From Phycisphaerae bacterium (lineage in GTDB: Bacteria > Planctomycetota > Phycisphaerae > UBA1845 > UTPLA1), in the NCBI GenBank assembly GCA_035275405.1, contig DATEMU010000008.1, positions 1-64,000 of the forward strand: a stretch of DNA of 64,000 nucleotides, read 5' to 3'. Below, piece after piece: positions 18,151 to 25,902 of this stretch; the stretch's first letter is position 1; each line of letters opens with the position of its first letter. A model generated the notes under the pieces. It saw only the letters and a list, made by a program, of their open reading frames with translations, did not search any database and was not told the origin of the DNA. The position numbers and the translations under genes were made by a program.

Positions 18151-18552
18151 ATGGCTGAAACGGCAACAATGGAAAAACGAGAAAACACCGTAACCCGCGC
18201 CGAGCGAACCCGCGACGTTCGCACGTACCTTCCGAATTGCGATATCGTCGAGCACGACGACGAGCTTCTGCTCGTGGCGGATGTACCGGGTGCCCGGCCG
18301 CAGGACATCGACGTCAATTACGAACGAGGCTTGCTGACCATCCAGGCCCGCATCGAATCGGATCCGGATCAAGAGCAGCGGAACTATTTACTTCGCGAAT
18401 ACGGCGTCGGCGACTTCTACCGCACCTTCCAGGTCGGCGAAGGCATCGACGCCTCGAAGATCGCGGCCGAGGTCAAGGGCGGCGTCCTGACCCTGCACCT
18501 GCCCAAGGCCGAGTCGGTCAAGCCCAAGCGAATTGTCGTCAAGGGAAGTTAA
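18151..18552 (+). CDS. Small heat-shock protein, Hsp20 family (second of three)
   Basis: The ATG at 18151 follows AACGAGGAGAAAAATATC, a clear ribosome site, and gives 133 residues. It is chosen over an upstream start at 18091 that adds non-conserved sequence. The crystallin domain covers about 28-130, with DELLLVADVPGARPQDIDVNYERG and GGVLTLHLPKAE. The C-terminal I-V-V serves as the IXI/V motif. Unlike its neighbours it lacks the long N-terminal phenylalanine-rich arm and has a Thr/Glu/Arg-rich leader instead, as in a DnaJ-like-cluster IbpA subtype. Its divergence from the flanking copies argues against recent tandem duplication. It may form hetero-oligomers with them. Confidence 0.9.
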   Translation: MAETATMEKRENTVTRAERTRDVRTYLPNCDIVEHDDELLLVADVPGARPQDIDVNYERGLLTIQARIESDPDQEQRNYLLREYGVGDFYRTFQVGEGIDASKIAAEVKGGVLTLHLPKAESVKPKRIVVKGS

Positions 18553-18584
18553 TGAACCTGGTCAGTGACGATGGAGGTCAAACC

Positions 18585-19079
18585 ATGAACATCACACCCT
18601 GGAGAAATAAACGCGATCAGCGGATCGATTCCGAGGGCGGCACGACCGCCCTCACGCGATTCCGCGACGAAATGGACCATTTGTTCGAGCGGTTCTTCGG
18701 CGATACCTGGCCGTTGGGGGCGATGGAAGGCCTGACCGGTCGCTCCGGGATGGGCCCGCGCATCGACCTCGCCGAGACGGAGAATGACATCACGCTGAAG
18801 GCCGACCTGCCGGGCGTCGACCCGAAGGAAGTGGACGTCCAGGTCGTCGGCAACATGCTGACCATCCGCGGCGAGAAAAAACTCGAGAAGGAAGACAAAA
18901 AGCGCGACTACCACTTCGTCGAGCGCCAGTACGGCAGCTTCCAGCGAAGCCTGCAACTGCCCACGACCGTTGACCCCAACAAGGTCGACGCGTTGTTCAA
19001 GGATGGTGTGTTGACTGTAACGATCGCCAAACGGCCCGAGGCCCGGCCCAAACGCATCGCGGTCAAGAACACGCCGTGA
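18585..19079 (+). CDS. Small heat-shock protein, Hsp20 family (third of three)
   Basis: The start at 18585 is favoured because GGAGG lies seven bases upstream. An in-frame ATG at 18552 overlaps the previous stop (TAATG) and could allow coupled initiation of an 11-residue longer form. The 164-residue protein has the Hsp20 arm FRDEMDHLFERFFGDTWPL, a crystallin domain with IDLAETENDITLKADLPGVDPKEVDVQV and GVLTVTIAKRPEA, and a C-terminal I-A-V motif. It is the most classical of the three. It is translated from the same presumed sigma-54-driven message. Confidence 0.92.
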   Translation: MNITPWRNKRDQRIDSEGGTTALTRFRDEMDHLFERFFGDTWPLGAMEGLTGRSGMGPRIDLAETENDITLKADLPGVDPKEVDVQVVGNMLTIRGEKKLEKEDKKRDYHFVERQYGSFQRSLQLPTTVDPNKVDALFKDGVLTVTIAKRPEARPKRIAVKNTP

Positions 19080-19117
19080 CGATCCGGGCCTGAAGTGCCA
19101 GCGATCGGTCCGTGTGC

Positions 19118-19213
19118 GGGAGGGCGAGGCTCCCGCCGAGCCCCCGTAGCGTCCGGCCCCCGTGCCGGACGTGCGAGGCTCCTGTTTGGGAGTGCGAGGC
19201 TACTGCCGAGCCG
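19118..19213. repeat. Degenerate intergenic repeat cluster (GCGAGGCT...GCCGAGCC)
   Basis: Three related units occur in direct order: GGGCGAGGCTCCCGCCGAGCC starting near 19122, GTGCGAGGCTCCTG at 19171-19184, and GTGCGAGGCTACTGCCGAGCC from 19192. Between the first two sits GTCCGGC-N6-GCCGGAC (19151-19170), a perfect 7-base inverted repeat. I recognise this type of GC-rich element as widespread between genes in planctomycete assemblies; that is recollection and not a search. It lies in the 150-base gap before the next small gene. Confidence 0.55.
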
Positions 19214-19232
19214 CATAAACAAGGGGACCACC

Positions 19233-19451
19233 ATGAAAGCACAAATCGCAGGTTTGTGGACGTCGGGCATTCTGTTCGGCTTGATGGCCCTGGCGCAATT
19301 GGCGCGGCTCGTAATCCGCCCGGACGTCGTTGTTTCCGGTCACGCTATGCCGTTGTGGCCCAGCGCCCTGGCCTTCGTCTTCCTGGGCGGTATGTGTATC
19401 TGGATGCTGGGTCTGGCCCGCCGGTCGAAGACGCCCGAGACATCCGTGTAG
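19233..19451 (+). CDS. Small two-helix membrane protein, unknown function
   Basis: The 72-residue protein starts at the ATG at 19233 with AAGGGGACCACC upstream. Starts further 5' would run through the intergenic repeats and are rejected. Two hydrophobic segments are seen at about 7-28 (LWTSGILFGLMALAQLARLV) and 43-63 (LWPSALAFVFLGGMCIWMLG), with a short polar C terminus. I do not recognise a family. Its place after the Hsp20 trio could mean stress co-regulation, but the repeat cluster in between makes shared transcription uncertain. Confidence 0.6.
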   Translation: MKAQIAGLWTSGILFGLMALAQLARLVIRPDVVVSGHAMPLWPSALAFVFLGGMCIWMLGLARRSKTPETSV

Positions 19452-19530
19452 CTGTATAGGGCAGGTCGAGTCTTAGAAGCCTGCCGGAACCCTCTTTGAC
19501 CGGTCGCATGCGGACCGTGCTCGGTGAGCG

Positions 19531-20541
19531 TCAGTCGTCTCCGTCCGCTGGAATCGTCAGCCGGAACGACACCGGATGATGATCCGAAAAGTAAGCCCGG
19601 AAACGATCGTGGTCATAGGTGGGTTTGCCGGGGAACGCCCCGTCGTTGTCGTTCCACCGATTCATCACGGGAATCACGTCGATGAGGTTAATCACCTTGA
19701 GGTCGAAACCCGCGTCGATCTCGCTCGTGTGTGCGGGTCGAAACATGACATGGTCGTAGGGCTTATCCTGGTTCGTGCTCGTCGCGGTATCCCGGCATTC
19801 GTCATTAAGCGAGGTAAACTCGTCGGGAATGATCTCTTCAAGCTCAGCCTGGGATTGGATATTCATATCGCCCAGAATGATGAAGTCCTTTTCCGCACCG
19901 TCATCGTGCTCATCAATCCAGGTCGCGATGGCCGATAGCTCGTGTTTTCTTCGATTCTCGTTCGCCGTGCCCGCATCAGGCTTCAGATGGACGCTGATGA
20001 GAACAAAGTCGAGATTGCCGTTTTGGGAACGAAATGAAAAAGCATAGGGAACGCGTTCGAAATCGGGGTGATTGGTGCGATCGTCCGCCAGAAAGCCGTG
20101 GGGCAGGTCCGTCGCCCTGTTGACCACTTCTTTCTTGTAGAACGCGGCCCACCATTCCGTGGCCGGACCGTTGTCATGATTATCATCGCCGGTACCGGTG
20201 TCTTCTTCGCTCAGCCAATAGTCAAAGCCGAGCGACGTCATCGCGCCAAAGAACGCCCCGGTTTGGGGATCGGGCTCGAAGGCGGTGCCGTCCGGAAACT
20301 TGCCGGGGAACGGGGGCGCGATGATCTCCTGAACCACAACGATATCGTGATCCCTCACGACTTCGGCCAGGGTCGAGTCGCGCCGGCGGTAGGATTGTCC
20401 GACAAACTGTATATTGAAGCTGCAAACGCTGATGGAGTCGGCGCGGGCCAGTCGCTCAGCACCAAAGTGCGCTGCCGGAAAGCCGGCCAACAGGGCGAGG
20501 ATCAACCCCGGCGATACAGACGCTCTGTCAGTTTGAGCCAT
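19531..20541 (-). CDS. Exported endonuclease/exonuclease/phosphatase (EEP) family hydrolase
   Basis: The 336-residue protein has an N-terminal hydrophobic segment (PGLILALLAGFPAAHFGAERLARA) that reads as a signal peptide. The EEP fold follows: CSFNIQFVGQS, VVVQEI (catalytic Glu), LISVHLKPDAG, DFIILGDMNIQSQ (catalytic Asp/Asn) and SDHHPVSFRL (catalytic Asp-His). Such proteins hydrolyse phosphodiester bonds in nucleic acids or phospholipids; secreted members include extracellular DNases and sphingomyelinases. The long acidic stretch DTGTGDDNHDNG may bind metal. It stands alone on the minus strand. The exact substrate cannot be told from sequence. Confidence 0.85.
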   Translation of the reverse strand: MAQTDRASVSPGLILALLAGFPAAHFGAERLARADSISVCSFNIQFVGQSYRRRDSTLAEVVRDHDIVVVQEIIAPPFPGKFPDGTAFEPDPQTGAFFGAMTSLGFDYWLSEEDTGTGDDNHDNGPATEWWAAFYKKEVVNRATDLPHGFLADDRTNHPDFERVPYAFSFRSQNGNLDFVLISVHLKPDAGTANENRRKHELSAIATWIDEHDDGAEKDFIILGDMNIQSQAELEEIIPDEFTSLNDECRDTATSTNQDKPYDHVMFRPAHTSEIDAGFDLKVINLIDVIPVMNRWNDNDGAFPGKPTYDHDRFRAYFSDHHPVSFRLTIPADGDD

Positions 20542-20819
20542 TGGAATCTCCTTCCTGGCCGAAAAAATATCGGCTGTTCCGGCTACGCCGCGAAAAAGGG
20601 CCGTGGGGCAAGTCCAGGCCCTGGTAGCGGTCCAGCGTAGGCCCCACGAATCCTAACGGAACCGCCACGAATCGGACGGTTCTACTGACTATTCGTCGTG
20701 GCAAGCCTCGATCTGTCACGAGACGGCCCCCGGATGCACGCAGGAATGGGGCGGAGAATGGCGAGGACTCAAAGGGAGGCCGGATATCCTTGCGTCACCC
20801 CGAAAAAAAACTCCGCGGC
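20542..20819. other. Intergenic region upstream of the EEP hydrolase
   Basis: No gene is supported. Open frames on both strands here have poor composition and no ribosome site. The minus-strand promoter of the EEP gene should lie in this stretch. A run of eight A residues at about 20803-20811 is conspicuous in GC-rich DNA, but is not preceded by a clear stem in either direction. Confidence 0.35.
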
Positions 20820-20849
20820 TTGACTTGCCTTTTCGTATTCCTGTAATAT
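20820..20849 (+). promoter_or_regulatory. Sigma-70-like promoter without an obvious downstream gene
   Basis: TTGACT at 20820-20825 (five of six) and TAATAT at 20844-20849 (four of six) are separated by 18 bases, in an AT-rich island. Downstream on the plus strand to 21013 I see only a 67-codon frame of doubtful quality (20825-21028) and then the antisense 3' end of a minus-strand gene. It may drive a small RNA or be spurious. Confidence 0.3.
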
Positions 20850-21013
20850 ATTCTGTATTAGTTAGGGTACGAGGGACCGCGCCGACGCCGCGGCATTCTG
20901 CTGTGAACGGTCGAATGTTTGGAGATTCTGGCCTGGCGCCTCCGGAGTCATTGCGCTCATGCCCCCATCAATCGCCAACCCGATCTTCAGACCTCTGGCT
21001 CCGAAGTGTTCCG

Positions 21014-21436
21014 TTAAATTCCGCTTAATTCCGCCCCCCTCCCCATCGGGGGGCTTGAGGGGGCGGAATCCGGAGCAAGGGCGCGACCGTATTCGTCCCA
21101 GGACCGCCACTCCCCCACTTTCACACCGTCCTCGTACATCCCTTCGGACGCCTTTTGCCCGTTCGCATGATACGTCACCCAATGACCATGGCGGCGATAG
21201 TCGCCCCACCCGACGCGCTTCACGTACCCTTCCGCCGTGACCCGCCCGGTCTTTGGGTCCTTCTCGACGGAGGGCAGGACGCCGCTGACGAACCAGACAT
21301 AGGAAAACCAGGCGGTCAGCACCAGGAAGGGAATCGCGATCGCCCATTTGGGGAGGCGGCGCGGGGCACGCGGAGTCGACAGAGCAGTTTTCGGCGAGGT
21401 CATAGACGTGCGACCGAAGGGAGCCGTATGTGGCAC
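21014..21436 (-). CDS. Membrane-anchored MORN/YwqK-like repeat protein
   Basis: Translation from 21436 gives 140 residues; an internal ATG at 21403 (MTSPKTALS) is the more natural start. One membrane helix (LPKWAIAIPFLVLTAWFSYVWFVSG) precedes a short extracytoplasmic domain with two MORN/YwqK-type units, GHWVTYHANGQKASEGMYEDG and VKVGEWRSWDEYG. These units are common in planctomycete hypothetical proteins and in some toxin-immunity partners, but no function is implied here. The last 18 or so residues are translated from the stem-loop at 21028-21069, so the native C terminus may have been altered by insertion of that element. It follows sdhB by 33 bases. Confidence 0.6.
   Translation of the reverse strand: MPHTAPFGRTSMTSPKTALSTPRAPRRLPKWAIAIPFLVLTAWFSYVWFVSGVLPSVEKDPKTGRVTAEGYVKRVGWGDYRRHGHWVTYHANGQKASEGMYEDGVKVGEWRSWDEYGRALAPDSAPSSPPMGRGAELSGI
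21028..21069. repeat. Strong stem-loop with 11-bp perfect arms
   Basis: ATTCCGCCCCC at 21028-21038 is perfectly complementary to GGGGGCGGAAT at 21059-21069, and an inner CCCC/GGGG pair (21041-21044 and 21048-21051) lengthens the structure. It covers the 3' end of the YwqK-like gene on the minus strand. It could end transcription, although no T-run follows, or be a mobile palindromic repeat of the REP type. A similar TCCCCATCGGGG core is common in planctomycete assemblies in my recollection. Confidence 0.55.
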
Positions 21437-21469
21437 CGGCTAATAGCCGGTGGAAGTTCCGGGTTGTTC

Positions 21470-22342
21470 TTAACGGTGCAGCCACCGCTTGATCGCGTAG
21501 ATCGACGTGTCGCGGCCCGCCTTGGCGATCGAGCGCGTCAGTGGGATGTCTTTGGGGCAAACCTTCACGCAGTTTTGCGCGTTGCCGCAATCCGTGATCC
21601 CGCCGGGGCCCATCAACCCTTCCAGCCGCTCGGACTGCGTCAGCTTGCCGGTCGGATGGCTGTTGAACAGGACCGCCTGCGAGATGACCGCAGGGCCGAT
21701 GAAGGCCTTGTCGTACGCCGCATCCTGTCGGGCGGTCAGCTCCGCATCGCTCTCGCCGGGGAGTCGCTCCAGTTCGATCTTGGTGTATTGCGGACACGCT
21801 TCCATGCAGCATCCGCAGGTCATGCACTGAGACAGCGGGTACGACTCTTCCTGATCCTGCGGTCCCTGAACCGGACCCGGCCCCGCGTCGTGATAGCCGT
21901 CCACGGGGATCCACGCTTTCACCCGCTTGAGTTCGCGGAACATCCGCCGACGGTCCACGAAGAGATCGCGGATCACGGGGAATTTGTTCATCGGCTCCAG
22001 TTCGATCTCGCCCGCGCCGGTTCGGCCGATGTCATCGACCAGAGCCGTGCAGGATTGGCGCACGCGGCCGTTGATGACCATCGTGCAGGCCCCGCACACT
22101 TCCTCCAGGCAGTTGCAATCCCACACGACCGGCGGCACGCTCTCGTGTTCGCCGATCGGCACGGGATGGGCTGCGATGGACTGCAGGGCCGAGATGACGT
22201 TCATCCCCGGAATGTGCGGCACGGCGAAGCTCTGCCAATAGCGCGCCCCTCCGGGCCGGTCTTGCCGGGCGATGCGAAAAACAACGTGGTCGTCACTTGT
22301 TCCGTGAGAATGTTCTGTTGGTGCAGCGTGTTCCATGCGCAT
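21470..22342 (-). CDS. sdhB: Succinate dehydrogenase / fumarate reductase iron-sulfur subunit
   Basis: The 290-residue protein carries all three cluster motifs. The [2Fe-2S] ligands are Cys78, Cys83, Cys86 and Cys98 (CLEEVCGACTMVINGRVRQSC). The [4Fe-4S] ligands lie in CMTCGCCMEACPQY at 173-186. The [3Fe-4S] set lies in DCGNAQNCVKVCPKDIP near 252-266. It passes electrons between the FAD subunit and the membrane anchor in the citric acid cycle. The sequence resembles the B. subtilis-like class. No sdhA or sdhC gene flanks it on either side, which is unusual. The N-terminal His-rich leader (MEHAAPTEHSHG) is not part of the family. Confidence 0.92.
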   Translation of the reverse strand: MRMEHAAPTEHSHGTSDDHVVFRIARQDRPGGARYWQSFAVPHIPGMNVISALQSIAAHPVPIGEHESVPPVVWDCNCLEEVCGACTMVINGRVRQSCTALVDDIGRTGAGEIELEPMNKFPVIRDLFVDRRRMFRELKRVKAWIPVDGYHDAGPGPVQGPQDQEESYPLSQCMTCGCCMEACPQYTKIELERLPGESDAELTARQDAAYDKAFIGPAVISQAVLFNSHPTGKLTQSERLEGLMGPGGITDCGNAQNCVKVCPKDIPLTRSIAKAGRDTSIYAIKRWLHR

Positions 22343-22457
22343 GGGATTATATCGGCGGCCCGGCCTTGTCCAATCCGGCTTTTGGGGCCCTCCAACAAGG
22401 AGTGGCGCAACCTCGCTTGAAATCGCTCGGCGCCCGCTTATGATCCGTGGTTCGCTA

Positions 22458-22533
22458 CGGGGCGTAGCTCAGCCTGGTTTAGAGCGCTGCGTTCGGGACG
22501 CAGAGGCCGGAAGTTCAAATCTTCTCGCCCCGA
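22458..22533 (+). tRNA. tRNA-Pro (anticodon CGG)
   Basis: The 76-base cloverleaf is complete. The acceptor CGGGGCG pairs with CGCCCCG, the D stem is GCTC/GAGC, the anticodon stem is CTGCG/CGCAG around TTCGGGA, and the T stem is GGAAG/CTTCT with loop TTCAAAT. Positions 34-36 read CGG, decoding the proline codon CCG, with G37 as in bacterial tRNA-Pro. The discriminator is A; CCA is not encoded. Confidence 0.95.
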
Positions 22534-22642
22534 TTTCCGTTTTCGGTCCGCGAGCAATCGGCCGCGGTCGTCGGGTCAACGTACGGGCCGACGGGCCGTC
22601 CATTTTGACCTCGTCCGATTGTTTTTCCCGGGAGCCGTGCCA

Positions 22643-23293
22643 GTGGCAGAGTCCGGTTCGCCTCGCCCCTTTCCCACCTGGCTCAAGGTCGCCGCCACAG
22701 TGTTCGTGGCCGTTCTCGTGCCGGTCTATGGGAAACGCTACGGGCCGGCCAATTTCCTGTGGTTCTCCGATATCGCGTTGTTCCTGACTGTGGCGGCGCT
22801 CTGGCTGGAGAGCAAGCTGCTGGTAAGCATCGCGGCAGTGGGGACGATGCTGCTGGAGATTGGATGGAACATCGATTTTGTGCTCCAGTTGACGGGGAAG
22901 ATCCACTACTTTGGCCTGAGCGACTACATGCTCGATCCCGGTATCCCGGTGTTTGTCCGCGCCCTCTCCCTCTTTCACGTGCCGCTGCCATTCCTATGGC
23001 TTTGGATGCTCCATCGGCTCCGGTACGACCGGCGGGCTGTCGTCATTCAAACAATATTCGCGTGGATCGTGCTGCCGGCAACTTTTGCACTTGGTCCGCG
23101 AGAGAACGTGAACTGGGTATATGGATTTGGACCTGAGCCCCAGCGCTACATGCCGCCGTGGTCTCACCTCCTGCTGCTCATGGTTCTTTTTCCAACGTTG
23201 GTCTACATGCCGTCGCATCTGTTGCTGACAAAGCTGTTCCCACCACGGCCGCCCACGGCACGAAATAAGGCCGCGAAATCGTCCAAAGCGTGA
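22643..23293 (+). CDS. Integral membrane protein, unknown function
   Basis: About six hydrophobic segments are predicted along 216 residues, including WLKVAATVFVAVLVPVYG, FLWFSDIALFLTVAALWL, LLVSIAAVGTMLLEIGWN, VVIQTIFAWIVLPATFAL and SHLLLLMVLFPTLVYM. The GTG at 22643 is preferred because GGGAG lies eight bases upstream. The reading frame stays open to a TTG at 22619. The C terminus is basic (PPRPPTARNKAAKSSKA). I do not recognise a named family, although similar proteins of about 220 residues occur in planctomycetes and Verrucomicrobia from memory. It ends 9 bases before the next gene, suggesting an operon. Confidence 0.6.
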   Translation: MAESGSPRPFPTWLKVAATVFVAVLVPVYGKRYGPANFLWFSDIALFLTVAALWLESKLLVSIAAVGTMLLEIGWNIDFVLQLTGKIHYFGLSDYMLDPGIPVFVRALSLFHVPLPFLWLWMLHRLRYDRRAVVIQTIFAWIVLPATFALGPRENVNWVYGFGPEPQRYMPPWSHLLLLMVLFPTLVYMPSHLLLTKLFPPRPPTARNKAAKSSKA

Positions 23294-23302
23294 AAGCCCT
23301 TC

Positions 23303-23830
23303 ATGTTGATCCGCCTGAAAAAAAACGAGAATGCGCCGGTCCTTACCTGCATCCGCGACGACGGCAGTACGACATGGTCGAAGATGCCCTACCGCGAGTT
23401 TTTCCCGCGGCACGATCTCATGCACTATGCCGTCGAAACGACGCTCGGTTTCCGGGAGGCATTTTTCGGGCTCATCGCTTCCGGCTGGTCGGTCGAGTCG
23501 TTTAGCGAACCGGGTGCGGCAAAGCGGCTTCCGCTGGAAGCCAGGTATGCCGAGTTCCTCGTCGACCAACTGGAGCGCGAGCACCGCTTCGGTGAAAGCT
23601 CAATCGCGGATACGTTCAATGAAACGCTCGCCGGTTCGGTTCGGCAGGCAGGCCTGTCGCCTTATCGTCCACTGGTGCAGAAAGAACTCGACGCGATTCG
23701 CGCGCGCTTTGAAGCACTCCTGGCCCGTTATGCAGCGCTCCCAGATGGCAAGAAGCTGGAACTAAAATGGAAACCCCGATCGGCCGTGGGCGAAACGGGA
23801 AACCCGCCGCCCGGTCCAGGAGTCAGTTGA
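23303..23830 (+). CDS. Conserved hypothetical protein, soluble
   Basis: The 175-residue protein has no signal peptide or membrane segment. The N-terminal half is the more distinctive (LTCIRDDGSTTWSKMPYREFFPRHDLMHYAVETTLGFREAFFGLIASGW) and resembles a family of unknown function seen in several phyla. The second half is helical and charged (ELDAIRARFEALLARYAAL). The Asp-Leu-x-His-Tyr-x-Val-Glu-Thr block has the look of a metal- or ligand-binding helix, but this is speculation. It starts 9 bases after the membrane-protein gene. Confidence 0.65.
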   Translation: MLIRLKKNENAPVLTCIRDDGSTTWSKMPYREFFPRHDLMHYAVETTLGFREAFFGLIASGWSVESFSEPGAAKRLPLEARYAEFLVDQLEREHRFGESSIADTFNETLAGSVRQAGLSPYRPLVQKELDAIRARFEALLARYAALPDGKKLELKWKPRSAVGETGNPPPGPGVS

Positions 23831-23858
23831 CGATGGACGGTTTTCACTTGTCGCGTTC

Positions 23859-25133
23859 GTGGTCGATATAATCATCGACGTGTCCACCCTCAATGACCCA
23901 GGAACCCGGGCCGGCGGGACAGAGCCGCGATGGATGCTCTTTGCCTGTTTCGCGTTACTCTTGGTCGGCCTTCATTTGACCGTCGCTCCCAAGGTCCGTC
24001 TTTCACAATGGCAAGTCCATGCCGAAAGCAACGCGGCCCTGGAAGAAGCACTGCGCTGGAGGGAGGGTTCGCTCGGGCTGAGGCTCAACGATTACGAAGT
24101 CGCGCGGGTCGGGGAAGTTCGCTATAACGTCTTCGGCCTCGCGTTCGTCCTGATCAGCCTCGTCGGCACGACCTTGACCACGCTCACGGGAGGACCGCCG
24201 GGCACGTTTTATCCGCCGTACTACGTCGCCATGGTCGCCCTGCCTCTGGTCCTGGCTGCGTATGGCGCATTTCGCGTGCAGACACGATCGAGCGCCTGGG
24301 GCGCCGTGCTGGCAGGTTCTTTGATCGTCGGAACCAGTTTGCTCCATGTCTTGCAGCGCTGTGGCGGCGCGCAGGGCGGGAGCGTGAATTTCATCAACCA
24401 GGTCCTGGCGGTCACCGGATTGCTCATCTTCGCGGCGGACTTTCTCGGCCCGCGACGCATGTGGCCAGCGCTCCTCGGATTGGCGTTGGCCGCGTGGTCG
24501 CGTCAGATGACCGCCTTCTATGCGCTTCCCCTGCTGGGCATGACGTTCATGGGTATACCGGCGGGGCCCAATCCCAAGGGACGGCGAGGGATCGTTCTCG
24601 TCGGCCTGGGTGTGCTTGCCGCTGTTCCTCTGACGCTCAACACGCTCAAGTTCGGCAACCCCTTCGAAACCGGATATGGCCGAATCTACGAAGGGCGGAC
24701 CGATTCCATTGGGCGCAGCGGTCAGGAGAAGCTGTTCGGCCTGCGCTACGTGCCTGTACATCTGCGGGCCATGAATACCGCTTTTCCGTCGTGGGATATT
24801 CGCGCGGGGACGCTCTACCCCGACGTCGCGGATGTGAACGGCGGGAGCATCTGGCTGACCACTCCGCTTCTTTTCGCCGTCTTACTGACGTTGCCCCGAT
24901 GGTGGAAAGACCGACCGCGCCGATGGCTCATGCTGGCGACTTTGCCGGTGATCGCCGGTCTGGCGTGCTACCACACGACCGGCGCGATGGGGGCGGGATG
25001 CTATCGATATTCGCTGGACTTCATTCCCATCTGGCTTGTGGTGATTGCGCCGTACGTCACGACGGGTCGCGCGGCCGCATGGACCCTGGGCTGCCTGGCT
25101 TATAGCGCCCTCTATTTCAACTTGCTGCCCTGA
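23859..25133 (+). CDS. Polytopic membrane protein, GT-C-like
   Basis: The frame from a GTG at 23859 gives 424 residues; later starts at 23880 (GTG) or 23931 (ATG) are possible because no ribosome site is evident. About ten hydrophobic segments are spread through the protein, with an N-terminal extracytoplasmic loop after the first helix. The size and layout, with helices alternating with short Arg-rich loops (SRQMTAFYALP, RYSLDFIPIWLVV), recall GT-C lipid-linked sugar transferases. The diagnostic acidic pair in loop 1 is not clear, so the class is uncertain. It is the last gene of the 22643-25133 unit. Confidence 0.6.
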   Translation: MVDIIIDVSTLNDPGTRAGGTEPRWMLFACFALLLVGLHLTVAPKVRLSQWQVHAESNAALEEALRWREGSLGLRLNDYEVARVGEVRYNVFGLAFVLISLVGTTLTTLTGGPPGTFYPPYYVAMVALPLVLAAYGAFRVQTRSSAWGAVLAGSLIVGTSLLHVLQRCGGAQGGSVNFINQVLAVTGLLIFAADFLGPRRMWPALLGLALAAWSRQMTAFYALPLLGMTFMGIPAGPNPKGRRGIVLVGLGVLAAVPLTLNTLKFGNPFETGYGRIYEGRTDSIGRSGQEKLFGLRYVPVHLRAMNTAFPSWDIRAGTLYPDVADVNGGSIWLTTPLLFAVLLTLPRWWKDRPRRWLMLATLPVIAGLACYHTTGAMGAGCYRYSLDFIPIWLVVIAPYVTTGRAAAWTLGCLAYSALYFNLLP

Positions 25134-25230
25134 ACCCCTCCGAGCGGGTGGGCTTGCCTTTCTTTTGATGCGAGGGACAATGCGCTATTCGGAATTGGTC
25201 AAATAAATCTACTCTCCTGGAGACATCCTC

Positions 25231-25887
25231 GTGAAACGCCGCGTTCCGACTCTCGTACTTACCGTCGCCGTCTTGGCTTGTACTGTGGTCTTCGCTCAAC
25301 CGGGCTCTCAACCCCCCGCGGCCAAGTCGCCGTCCGCCGACTGCTGCCACAATGTGGCGGTGTTGGACCTGGTGCGCATCTTCAACGAATGTGCCCAGAT
25401 TACGGACCTCAACCAACTAATCCGCGAAAAGAGCGAAGCGTTCGCCAAGGAGGCGGCGCAGCGAAAAAAGGTCATCGAAGATAAGCAGATGGAGCTGCAG
25501 GCCTTCAAGACGGGGTCGCCCGATTGGGAGGCCCGCCGCAAAGACCTCGTGCGCTTGAATATCGACGCCAACGTCTGGCTCAAAGTGACCGAGCAGCAGG
25601 TGGATCAGGAGAAGTTTGACTGGACCCGGATTATCTACGAGCAGGCGGTGAAAGTCGCCTCCGACCACGCGAAGGAACGAGGCTACGACGCGGTCCTGCA
25701 GAAGACTGAGTTCAAGCCATTGGAGATCGAACCCACGGTTCAAAACCTGAGGCGTGTCATTCAGGAACGGGCCGTAGTTTATAACGCCTCTGATATCGAC
25801 ATCACTGAGTTGGTGATCCGCAAGATGGATGCAGAGTACAAGGCGGCGGGCGGGAAGAAAGTGCTGGGCTCGCCCCCCGTACCCTGA
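25231..25887 (+). CDS. Skp/OmpH-like periplasmic chaperone
   Basis: The GTG at 25231 follows a CTGGAGAC ribosome site. The 218-residue protein has a signal peptide (VPTLVLTVAVLACTVVFAQP, cleavage near 23) and then the Skp pattern: a short strand VAVLDLVRIFNEC, a long charged helical arm (about 60-125) and a closing strand region. Skp-family chaperones carry unfolded outer-membrane proteins across the periplasm. Its position directly before lpxD follows the bamA-skp-lpxD order of many Gram-negative genomes, although bamA is not here. The C-terminal 60 residues (DIDITELVIRKMDAEYKAAGG) are longer than in E. coli Skp. Confidence 0.82.
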   Translation: MKRRVPTLVLTVAVLACTVVFAQPGSQPPAAKSPSADCCHNVAVLDLVRIFNECAQITDLNQLIREKSEAFAKEAAQRKKVIEDKQMELQAFKTGSPDWEARRKDLVRLNIDANVWLKVTEQQVDQEKFDWTRIIYEQAVKVASDHAKERGYDAVLQKTEFKPLEIEPTVQNLRRVIQERAVVYNASDIDITELVIRKMDAEYKAAGGKKVLGSPPVP

Positions 25888-25902
25888 GAGGTCAAACGTC
25901 CC

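Noticed and set aside
20862..21914. 350-codon minus-strand frame spanning the sdhB end and the intergenic DNA
   Set aside because: It overlaps sdhB out of frame and lacks a ribosome site and conserved motifs.
25134..25170. Terminator after the GT-C-like gene (ACCC...GGGT followed by T-rich sequence)
   Set aside because: The stem is only four bases and the T-rich part is distant, so it is too weak to call.
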